Virus record (IMG/VR): IMGVR_UViG_3300045978_000332
Span: 1 to 20,075 of that record
Strand: one strand, 5' to 3'
From: a virus
Length of the DNA stretch: 20,075 nt
Within the stretch, counting starts at the first letter, position 1. Each line of letters begins with the position of its first letter. The translations under genes and the position numbers were made by a program. The notes beneath the pieces are model-generated. The model saw nothing but the letters and a program-made list of their open reading frames with translations. It made no database searches and was not told the origin of the DNA. Shown piece after piece: positions 1 through 7,497 of the stretch.

Positions 1-464
1 TAGAGGGTGAGGCCGGAGCCGTCCGCGTTCCAGCCGAGGAGTTTGCGTTGACCATGCGGCCAGACGAGGTTGCGCAGCGCTGTGCCGATCGTTTTGGCGA
101 GGACGGGCGTACGCTCGTCCACCTCGATGCGCTCCCAGAGCAGCATGGTCAAATAGTCGAGGGCCTGCTCAATGCCGGCGGAGCGAATCTGCCCGCCCGG
201 CGCGATCGCGGTCTGTTGCTCGACGGACAAGCCGCCAAAGATCCACACCACGGTGCCCGACGCCGGAGCGGTGGTGAACGTCACGTTGCCGCCATCCTCC
301 GCGCCGACACCGGAGACGCTATAGGACGCTGGCGACACGAGTACGTCTGAGGCGTACACGTCGAGGTCCTCAGCGAGGAGGATCTTGAAATCGTACGCAA
401 ACGACGTCTGCACGCCGTTGGCGAGGTAGGGACCAGCTTTGCGATCGACGGCGGCTACTGTCAC
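1..464 (-). CDS. Tail fibre / tailspike N-terminal part (3' end outside window)
   Basis: This is the first 154 codons of a gene that runs off the left edge. I chose a GTG start at 464 because AGGAGG lies just upstream (around 471-476) and the preceding gene stops 5 bases before it. Residues 13-40 include GVQTSFAYDFKIL followed by an acidic, aromatic stretch, which resembles the N-terminal virion-attachment domain of T7 gp17-type fibres and many podovirus tailspikes. Residues about 80-130 hold a conserved-looking helix with LDYLTMLLWERIE, also usual in such N-termini. The position right after the gp16-like gene matches T7 (16 then 17). The receptor-binding or enzymatic part is not visible, so fibre and spike cannot be told apart. 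The family call is by recognition of the sequence pattern, not by a search. Confidence 0.8.
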   Translation of the reverse strand, partial: MTVAAVDRKAGPYLANGVQTSFAYDFKILLAEDLDVYASDVLVSPASYSVSGVGAEDGGNVTFTTAPASGTVVWIFGGLSVEQQTAIAPGGQIRSAGIEQALDYLTMLLWERIEVDERTPVLAKTIGTALRNLVWPHGQRKLLGWNADGSGLTL

Positions 465-468
465 GGGG

Positions 469-3400
469 TTACCTCCTGCCAATGCCGAGGCCGCGCAGGA
501 CCTCGGGAAGTTGCTCCTGACCAGCTCGTGTCGAGCCGAGACGTCGCGTCACGTCGCGCTCGGTAAGGAGCGCGTCGATGGCCGGGTCCTCCTGGCGGAG
601 CTGCGCCAGTGCCGCCTCGCGGAATTTGAACACCATATCCTGGATGCCATCGCTCTTGCCACCTTTTGGCCCATCAGAAGACTCGTTGTAGCCCTCACTC
701 TGCATGAAGTTGCGCAACTCGTCCTTGAGCGCCGAGCTGCCATCAGGGCGCTTCCCGGCGGACAGCTCGACGTAGCGTCGGTATTGCGCAGGCGTGAGTG
801 GGATTTCATCATTCACGCGACGTCCTGGCACCTCGATAGAGATGACGCGCTCGGGCATCCGAATCGGCACCTTCTGGCGCAGCAGCTCCTCGTCCACCGG
901 GTCACCCTGGTACTCGCGTGAGAGAAAGGGCGAGAGGAGATCTGGACCCACCGGCTCGGCCCGTAGCCGCTCCCGGCCCCACAGGTCGAGCGCTGCCGGG
1001 GCCAGATGCGACGCGCCCGGCAGCCGCGTGAGCAGCTTATCCACGAGCGTGCGCGCTTCGCGCTGGACCGGGTCGAGCGTGCGAGCGAGGAGCGACACTG
1101 CGGCAATATTGCCGGGAGGAACGAGGGAGGACAGGCGCTGCGAGAGCCACTGCCCAAACTGTCGGCCCGTCTGCTGCTCGGTTTCCCCACGGCCAGGGGC
1201 GATAGCGTCCACCGTTTCGGCCACGCCTTTGAGATAGGTCTTGCTGGTCAGTGCGTTGAACACCGCCCCGAGGATGGCGCCAGCGGTCTGCTCCAGGCTG
1301 GAGAGCGTTTCTTCGCGCGCGTTCTGCGCAAAATCCGCCATGAGGCCCATCGGCAGTCCGACCAGGTCGAGGCGATTGTAGGAGTACCACGTCTCCCCGA
1401 TGCGTACGCTGTACTCCTGGATGCCCAGACGCTCCCAGTGCTGGCGCAGCGCCGGGTCCTGCGGCGCCTTGCCGGTAATGGTGCCTTCATGCGCCAGCAT
1501 CCCGAACAGGGCCAGCATGCCGGTGCCAAGCGCCATCTTGCTGCGCGCCAGGGCGCCTTCGGCACCGCCCGCAACGAGCGCCCGGTTCACGTTCTGGCTG
1601 AAGTTCCCTAGCACTGGCGTGCGCTCGGCAGCAAAGCGCGCGATGTTGAAGGGCGTACGGATGAACGGCAGCACGATTTTCAGTGGGAGAAAGTCTTCGC
1701 GCGCGTCCGCCAGACGCTGCGTCGCGCGGCCAAAGTTCTCGAAGGCCGCGCCGGCCTCGTCGAGAGGCGTCGAGAGTGTGTTGTAATTGGCCCACTTGAC
1801 GGCCTGCTCTTTCAAGGAGGGCAGCGGCTCATTGACCAGCGCCACGATGCGGCTTGCGAGTTCTTGCCCCTCGAGGCCTTCCTCAGTGGCACGCCGGAAG
1901 GCGCCTTCGTGTAGCGCAGCGCGGTAGTTGACGGTCTTAAAGAACTCGTCGACGCTCAGGAGCGCCTTCCCCGGAGCGCGAAACGCCGCGCCGAGGAGAT
2001 CCACCATCCCCCCCAGGAACGTCTCTTCTACGCCCAGGTTCGCTGCAGTCAGTGCCGGGCGCAGCGGCGCTTCCACCTTCGTCGCGTCCACCCCGAAGCG
2101 TGAGGCACCGGTGCGAAAGGCGTGCGCGGCGTATTGCCAGGCTTCCTGGAGGCTGCGCGTCATGCCGTAGGCAAAGGCATTGGCGGCCTGAAAGTTGGTG
2201 ACGATATCGCGTGGGTTGCCAAATGCCGTCGCCAGGTAGCGCTCGGGGATCGCCCAGGCCGCGCGCAGGGCGCCATCGAGCGCGTTCACGACATGGGTGG
2301 GAGGGGCAGAGAGGAGGGCGCCGTACCATACCTCAGTGAACATGTCCGCCCGAGTCACCTGCTGGGCATCGCGCAGAAACTTCGCAAGCTGCTCCGGCCC
2401 TGGAAGCTGGGCGATGCGCGTGGCCACTGCCTCAATGGGGAGGTCGTTCGACTCGGCGATGATGGCGGAAAACCGCGCGAGGAACTGCCGATCGGTCGCC
2501 GGCATGTCCACGCCAAAGACGCGCAGTGCCCGGCCCGCTTCAGCACGGACGCCTGTCGCAGACACGTGGATATTGGACGCGATGACGAACTGCTTGAGGA
2601 AATCGTCCGTGACACTGAGGTCGCCCTGCGCCATGCGGCTGGCCAGCTCGTGCAGCCGGTTGGCCGACGACACCCACACCTGCCTGACCGCGTAGGCGTC
2701 CTCCGCGTTGAGCGCGGTGCCGGGTTCGACCTGCAGGATCTGCTCCAGCCGCCGATACGGCGAGTGGACCGAGCCCTGCGCGATCTCGGCGATGGTCTGC
2801 GTGCCGCGCCCCTGCGCTTCGGCTTCGTCGCGCACAATCTCGGCCACGGTGGCAATGGTGCGCTTGATGTCGTCACTCGTGTTGATGCGGTCGAAGTTCA
2901 CGTGCACGGTCTTGCCGGAGCGCTCCAGCAGGTCGGAGGACCCGGAGGCTTCCAGACTGATAAACTGCTGCGCGCGGTTCACCTGTTCGTCTGGCAGGAG
3001 TTGCGCCAGCGGTGCCCGCGGGCCTGTGGTGGGTGGCTGCGTCTCCTCCGCCACATCGAGCGCGCGCTTGATGGCGGCGAGCGGGCTGTAGGTCGGCGTC
3101 TCCGCACTGAGCCGCGCGATGCGCTCCTCCAGGAGCGTCGTGGCGGCATCCGCAGCCGAGTCGAAGCGCCGGAGGTTCTGCCCACGTCCCAGCACCACGG
3201 AGCCGTCCTGCGCCACGACGGCGCCCGCCTGTGTCAGCTCCCGCTCGATCACGTCGGTACTCCCCTGCTGCACGGCCTCTAAGGCCTGTTCGGTCCTCTG
3301 CACACGGGTCGCATGGCGCGCTGCAGTCGCGGTCCGCTCGGCTTCGATAGCCGACTGCACCTGCTCGTCGGTGAGCTGGCCGAGATGGCTCGGCTGCGTC

Positions 3401-4710
3401 TGGCGGAGTGCCTGCGCCGGTGTTGCAGTGCCGGTCGCCTCTGCCGCCCCTTCCCGGAGTCCCTGGCTCACCGCGTCGCCTGCCTGCTGCCCGAGCTGGC
3501 GCGCCTGGCGCATCGTGCGGGCCGCGGCAAAGATCCCGTCCGTGAGCGCACCCAGGCCGAGGCCTTCGAGCGTGTTTTTCAAGCGTCCTTCCGCCTCGCT
3601 GTCGTCCGGCTGTGCGGCCAGATAGTCCGTGATGGGATTGCGCAGGGCGGGTGCGAGATCGTTCAGGAGGTTCGACATCCGTGGTGACTGCGGATCGAAC
3701 GCCGCAAAATCGGCGACAGCACCAGCCGCCATGCCACTGGTGATCCTCCCCGTGGCCCCGAGCACCCCGACGAGACGTGTGGCCGGGAGAAAGGCCGTGA
3801 GGAATTGACTCACGCCCCGGATGACGTCCCCTTCCACCGCCTCGGTGCGTGGGACCTCTGGCACGCTCACCTCTGCCTTCCAGTTGGGGCCGATGCCCTT
3901 CTCCCGCATCCAGTCGCCCAGCAGGTTCAGCGTCTGCATCGTTACTACGAACGCGTCGCGGGCGCCGCCGAGGACCTGGAGCGCGTCCTGACCCATGCGC
4001 CCGAAAAACGACTGGGGAGCCTCCATAGTAGGCGCCCGGTCTGGGGGTTGGCGTGTAGGCTCGGGAGCGCGCGATGCGACGAACGCACGCGCCATCTCGT
4101 CATCGATGGCGGCGTTCTTGTCCTGGAGGTACTGCTGGCTCACGTCGTCGTCGGTTTCACCGCGCGCACGACGCATCTCACGAGCCATCTCCTGGTCGAG
4201 CGTCGCCGCGGAGGCCACCGACGGCTGAAGCCCGATGAAGCGCAGCACGCTCGCCACCGCATCGCCGACGGTCACATGGCCCTTCTGGTCGCGGTCGAGT
4301 CCGGCATTTTGCGTATACGCCGGCGTCCCCTGACGAAACAGCACACGCCCTTCATCTGCGCCCACGGCATTCGGGGACAGCACCGCCATGTACATGTCCT
4401 TGAGGGAGCCCACACGACCCTTGTACGGTGTCAAGTACCGCTCCACCACGTCGAGCTGGTCTTCGGGCGTCATGCGCGCCAGGGCTTCAGGGGAGGTTCC
4501 CAGGCCCGTGCTCGTCGAAGGGAGGAATTGCAGGAGTCCGGTGGCGCCGCTCCCGGCCTGGTTGCGGATGGACGGCGAAAACGTGCCGCCGGTTTCAAAC
4601 GCCATCACCGCGAGCAAATCGTCACGGTTGGCGCCGAGACGGCCGGCGATCTGGTCCGCTTTGGCCAGAAAGGCTGGACTCAACAGGTCGCTGCCGGGAA
4701 TGGTGGGCAT
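469..4710 (-). CDS. Internal virion (ejection) protein with N-terminal lytic transglycosylase domain, T7 gp16-like
   Basis: A 1413-residue protein, close to T7 gp16 (1318 aa), in the matching place before the tail fibre. Residues about 10-110 form a soluble-lytic-transglycosylase domain. Glu39 in AFETGGTFSP is the expected catalytic acid (Glu37 in T7 gp16) and GATGLLQFLPST at 55-66 is the usual second motif. The domain should cut peptidoglycan during DNA ejection. The rest is long and largely helical. Around residues 795-830 a YGALLSAPPTHVVNAL motif resembles segments in large polyvalent phage and plasmid proteins, and hydrophobic stretches near 1057-1075 could interact with membrane. ATG at 4710 is preceded by AGGAG at about 9 bases. 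The C-terminal function is inferred from family and position only. Confidence 0.88.
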   Translation of the reverse strand: MPTIPGSDLLSPAFLAKADQIAGRLGANRDDLLAVMAFETGGTFSPSIRNQAGSGATGLLQFLPSTSTGLGTSPEALARMTPEDQLDVVERYLTPYKGRVGSLKDMYMAVLSPNAVGADEGRVLFRQGTPAYTQNAGLDRDQKGHVTVGDAVASVLRFIGLQPSVASAATLDQEMAREMRRARGETDDDVSQQYLQDKNAAIDDEMARAFVASRAPEPTRQPPDRAPTMEAPQSFFGRMGQDALQVLGGARDAFVVTMQTLNLLGDWMREKGIGPNWKAEVSVPEVPRTEAVEGDVIRGVSQFLTAFLPATRLVGVLGATGRITSGMAAGAVADFAAFDPQSPRMSNLLNDLAPALRNPITDYLAAQPDDSEAEGRLKNTLEGLGLGALTDGIFAAARTMRQARQLGQQAGDAVSQGLREGAAEATGTATPAQALRQTQPSHLGQLTDEQVQSAIEAERTATAARHATRVQRTEQALEAVQQGSTDVIERELTQAGAVVAQDGSVVLGRGQNLRRFDSAADAATTLLEERIARLSAETPTYSPLAAIKRALDVAEETQPPTTGPRAPLAQLLPDEQVNRAQQFISLEASGSSDLLERSGKTVHVNFDRINTSDDIKRTIATVAEIVRDEAEAQGRGTQTIAEIAQGSVHSPYRRLEQILQVEPGTALNAEDAYAVRQVWVSSANRLHELASRMAQGDLSVTDDFLKQFVIASNIHVSATGVRAEAGRALRVFGVDMPATDRQFLARFSAIIAESNDLPIEAVATRIAQLPGPEQLAKFLRDAQQVTRADMFTEVWYGALLSAPPTHVVNALDGALRAAWAIPERYLATAFGNPRDIVTNFQAANAFAYGMTRSLQEAWQYAAHAFRTGASRFGVDATKVEAPLRPALTAANLGVEETFLGGMVDLLGAAFRAPGKALLSVDEFFKTVNYRAALHEGAFRRATEEGLEGQELASRIVALVNEPLPSLKEQAVKWANYNTLSTPLDEAGAAFENFGRATQRLADAREDFLPLKIVLPFIRTPFNIARFAAERTPVLGNFSQNVNRALVAGGAEGALARSKMALGTGMLALFGMLAHEGTITGKAPQDPALRQHWERLGIQEYSVRIGETWYSYNRLDLVGLPMGLMADFAQNAREETLSSLEQTAGAILGAVFNALTSKTYLKGVAETVDAIAPGRGETEQQTGRQFGQWLSQRLSSLVPPGNIAAVSLLARTLDPVQREARTLVDKLLTRLPGASHLAPAALDLWGRERLRAEPVGPDLLSPFLSREYQGDPVDEELLRQKVPIRMPERVISIEVPGRRVNDEIPLTPAQYRRYVELSAGKRPDGSSALKDELRNFMQSEGYNESSDGPKGGKSDGIQDMVFKFREAALAQLRQEDPAIDALLTERDVTRRLGSTRAGQEQLPEVLRGLGIGRR

Positions 4711-4722
4711 CGCTGCGTGCTC

Positions 4723-6405
4723 CTAGTTCGGGGTGCCTGGCGTGCGCGCGCGGCCAGGATTGGGGAGTGTCGGCGCGGGCGCGCCAGGCGCCTCTTTGGC
4801 TCTTGGGAGTGCCTGCTTGAGCTGCAGATAGATGCGGCGCTTCGCACTCTGGGGCAGGTCGATGGTCTCCAGCACAATCATCGCCTCCTCGAAGGTGCGC
4901 AGGCCCTCGAACGCCTTCGGGATGCCCGCCGGGAGCCTGTCCTGCTGTTGCGCGGACTCGGGGAAGTACAGCTCGCGGAACTTGCGCCCCAGGTCAATCG
5001 CCTGCTGGCGCATGGCGGACGCCCCGTCCTGCTCATAGATACGCCGCAGCTCCTCATTGAGCTGGTCCAGGCCGGCGCTCGTGCGCGCTTTGACGCCGTC
5101 GTTGATCTTATCGAGCACTGCAGGCACGATGCCGCCCGGAAACGCTCCACTGAGAAACACCCGCCGCGCTTCTTTCGCGATGTCGTCGTTCAAGGGGTCC
5201 TGCTTGTCGCGCCGGCGCTGGATGGCGTCCATCAGGCTCTGGTAGCGCTCGACGCTCAGGTTTTGCGCCTGCGTCACCACATACTCCCTGGCCGTATCGA
5301 GCATGCCCGGCGTCTCTGCCGAGTCGATCATCAGCGTCGCCTGCTGCGCAATGGCCGGCACGGTGCGGTCTTTGTACGCATCGTCGGTCAAACGATTGCG
5401 TAGGGTCTGGATGTCCTGGAGCAACGCCGCGTGATCGCCTTCTGAAATGCGCTGCTGACGCCTGGCCTCGTTCACCTGGGGGAGCAGGGCCACCAGCTCG
5501 GGGATGGTCACGTCCGCCTTGCCGGTAATCTGCGCCCGAAAGCCAGACGCCACCACGCTCTGCTCCTCCTGCAGGACGCGCTTCGCCGAGGCGGCGCGCG
5601 ATTCCTGAAAGGTCACCTGCTGGCGGAGCGTCTCCATGGCCTTGGCGCGGAGCTTCGGGAGTTCCGCCGGGGGAATCGTCGGATTCTCCTCTGGCCCCTT
5701 CCCGAACTGCACATACGCTGCTGCGGGGTCCTGCGCCATCGCCGCTTCCGCCTTCGCGACGCCGATACGGTCGCGAAAACCCTGCTTCAAGAGGTCGCCC
5801 TGTGCCTGTCTGAACAAACCCAGGCCCACGTACTCATCGACTTTCGTGTCGTAGGCGGTCTGCGCTTCGGCCTGCACACTGGGGGACGGTGAGCTGAGTG
5901 CCTGCCGCTCAAGCTGCTGGCCATAGACGCCAAAGCGCTCCACCGCTGCCTCGCCAAAGCGCTTCGTGCCCTCGATATCGGCCCGCGCGATGGGCTCTAA
6001 GGCCCGCGCCCTGGCCTGCGCCCGAAACGGCGCCTGCAAGCGTCCTGGCAGCGTCTCGGCCAGGCGGGTAATGGTCTCGTCGCGGTGTTGCTCCAGCATG
6101 GTGCGGTACTGCAGGGGATCAATCGACTGATCGCGGTAGAGTTCCTGCTGGCGCGCCAGCACACTCTCCATCACCTGCGCCTCGGCGTCCGTCGCTTTGG
6201 CCGCGTCTGAGGCGCGCTGCAGGCGTGTCGTGACGTCGAGCGTCGTCTGCGCCACGTCCTCGATGCCCCGTGCCAGCACCGCCTGGCCCCGTGCCGTCGC
6301 GTCCAGGTCGCCCAGGAGCGGCCTCGGCGCACCCAGCCCACGCGGCCGCACACCCTGCTCGCGCGGGAGCTGGCGCGTATAGAGATAGGGGGGAAGTTCA
6401 GCCAC
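4723..6405 (-). CDS. Internal virion protein, T7 gp15-like in position and type
   Basis: 560 residues, starting at GTG 6405 with GGAGG five bases upstream. The frame is open further upstream, but that part is a shadow of the preceding gene, which this one overlaps by 8 bases. The protein is almost entirely helical and charged, rich in Gln, Arg, Ala and Glu, with no signal peptide or clear membrane segment. Residues about 223-262 (AMAQDP, then a PPAELPKLRAKA stretch) resemble a segment common in phage internal structural proteins. It lies between the gp14-like and gp16-like genes, as T7 gene 15 does, though it is shorter than T7 gp15 (747 aa). By analogy it forms part of the internal core and the periplasmic ejection tube. 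The C-terminal 30 residues are Pro-rich and probably disordered. Confidence 0.75.
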   Translation of the reverse strand: MAELPPYLYTRQLPREQGVRPRGLGAPRPLLGDLDATARGQAVLARGIEDVAQTTLDVTTRLQRASDAAKATDAEAQVMESVLARQQELYRDQSIDPLQYRTMLEQHRDETITRLAETLPGRLQAPFRAQARARALEPIARADIEGTKRFGEAAVERFGVYGQQLERQALSSPSPSVQAEAQTAYDTKVDEYVGLGLFRQAQGDLLKQGFRDRIGVAKAEAAMAQDPAAAYVQFGKGPEENPTIPPAELPKLRAKAMETLRQQVTFQESRAASAKRVLQEEQSVVASGFRAQITGKADVTIPELVALLPQVNEARRQQRISEGDHAALLQDIQTLRNRLTDDAYKDRTVPAIAQQATLMIDSAETPGMLDTAREYVVTQAQNLSVERYQSLMDAIQRRRDKQDPLNDDIAKEARRVFLSGAFPGGIVPAVLDKINDGVKARTSAGLDQLNEELRRIYEQDGASAMRQQAIDLGRKFRELYFPESAQQQDRLPAGIPKAFEGLRTFEEAMIVLETIDLPQSAKRRIYLQLKQALPRAKEAPGAPAPTLPNPGRARTPGTPN

Positions 6406-7012
6406 CGGTGCCTCCTTGCCCTGGTCCGACCACGCCACTGGAGACGAGTGTGCGGCCCACCGACGCCACGCCCGAGAGCCCGGTGCCGAGCGCGGCCAGG
6501 CGGGCACCCTGGCGGGCGTCCTGGGCTTTCGCGCGGCCAATGCCGAGCGATGTGACCGCCCCACGCCGCAGTTCCTCCGCCTGAAAGCCTTCGAGCCGGG
6601 CCTCATCGCGGAGCTGCTGCTGGCGCACTGCCGAGCCAAAGCGCAGGGTTTCCTGATCGAGTTCGGCCTCACGGGCTTCGGTGACGGCCGTGAGGAGTGG
6701 TGCGCCGGTGAGTTCCACACCGGCCCCCAGCGTCTGCGCCCGGCGCTCCGCGAACTGGCGCGAGAACTGCTGCTGCCGGGTCTCCAGGTCCAACCCCAGG
6801 GCCTGCTGTTCGGCGAGTACCTCGTTCTCCACACCCGCCTGGCGGCGCTCCCCCAGGCGGGCTTCCTGCTCGGCCTGGTTCGCCTGCTGGCGCGCGTTGA
6901 ACTCGGCGGTCTGCGCCGCCACTTTCCCCTGCCGTGCCTGGGCCGAGACGCTCACTGCAGTGGCCGCCACGGTGGCCGCCACCACCACACCGGCTACGAC
7001 GAGTGGGGGCAT
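6398..7012 (-). CDS. Internal virion protein, T7 gp14-like
   Basis: 204 residues from ATG 7012, which has GGAGG four bases upstream. The longer upstream frame would overlap the preceding gene by more than 70 bases and has no better start. Residues 3-24 are a hydrophobic Val/Ala segment typical of a membrane helix. It is followed by a long Gln/Ala/Glu/Arg helix (about 25-165) and a Gly-rich tail. T7 gp14 (196 aa) has the same size and gene position and forms the outer-membrane channel of the ejection complex. The start overlaps the previous gene by 19 bases and the end overlaps the next by 8, so the three genes are probably translationally coupled. The assignment rests on layout, size and composition; sequence identity to T7 gp14 is not obvious. 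Confidence 0.75.
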   Translation of the reverse strand: MPPLVVAGVVVAATVAATAVSVSAQARQGKVAAQTAEFNARQQANQAEQEARLGERRQAGVENEVLAEQQALGLDLETRQQQFSRQFAERRAQTLGAGVELTGAPLLTAVTEAREAELDQETLRFGSAVRQQQLRDEARLEGFQAEELRRGAVTSLGIGRAKAQDARQGARLAALGTGLSGVASVGRTLVSSGVVGPGQGGTGG

Positions 7013-7497
7013 ACGTCCTCCGGCGTGATACGCGCGTAGAGCCAGGCATCGCCCCACGGAAAATAGCGCGCGCACACGGCTTCAAAGGTAAAGCCGAGGA
7101 GCAGCACGAGGTGCACCGTCTCCTCATCCTCCGCGTTGAGATGCGCTTCCACCCGCCGGTACGCGCGCAAGGCGATCGCCCACGCCAGGAAGCGTCCCAT
7201 CGTCCGGACCAGGGCGATCGGGTACGACCGTGCCTCCCTCGTGAGGAGGATCCAGCAGCGCCCGTTGCCCGACCAGTCCGCTGCCACCCCGCCAATACCC
7301 AGCAGATGCCCACGGCACCGCACGGCGATGTCGTCTCCTAGCTGCGCCTGTGCCATAGCGCTCAGCGCGTCCTCGTGCGCAGGGAACTCCTGGGCCATGA
7401 GCCGTATCTCGCGCTCGCCACACGGGGTGACCTCGACATACCCCGTTGAGGCCCGGCACGCGAACGCCATGACGGCGTGACGAGAAGCGTCACGCAT
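6994..7497 (-). CDS. GNAT-fold internal virion protein, T7 gp13-like
   Basis: 167 residues. ATG 7497 overlaps the stop of the nozzle gene (TAATG) and has GAGGAGG seven bases upstream; the next Met (residue 10) has no ribosome binding site. The pattern looks like an acetyltransferase (GNAT) fold: a strand-turn with HLLGIGGV at 64-71, WILLTRE at 82-88, a helix with RAYRRVEAHL at 111-120, then LLLGFTFEAVCARY at 132-145 and a final strand at 152-157. This matches the phage family that includes T7 gp13 (138 aa), whose members are virion assembly proteins rather than proven acetylases. An acetyl-CoA-binding R/Q-x-x-G-x-G/A loop is not clear here, so catalysis is doubtful. Its place directly after the nozzle gene supports the call. 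Confidence 0.78.
   Translation of the reverse strand: MRDASRHAVMAFACRASTGYVEVTPCGEREIRLMAQEFPAHEDALSAMAQAQLGDDIAVRCRGHLLGIGGVAADWSGNGRCWILLTREARSYPIALVRTMGRFLAWAIALRAYRRVEAHLNAEDEETVHLVLLLGFTFEAVCARYFPWGDAWLYARITPEDVCPHSS

Noticed and set aside
2122-3282. Plus-strand open frame of 386 codons opposite the gp16-like gene
   Set aside because: Same reasoning: it mirrors the coding phase of the minus-strand gene and has no family features.
3805-5403. Long plus-strand open frame of 532 codons
   Set aside because: It spans the junction of two well-supported minus-strand genes (gp15-like and gp16-like). The translation is rich in Arg, His and Leu with no recognisable domain, as expected for an antisense shadow in GC-rich DNA.
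6406-6834. Upstream extension of the gp15-like gene (would give 703 residues)
   Set aside because: This part lies over the gp14-like gene and reads as Arg/Ser/Pro-rich shadow; GTG 6405 with a good ribosome binding site is a better start.
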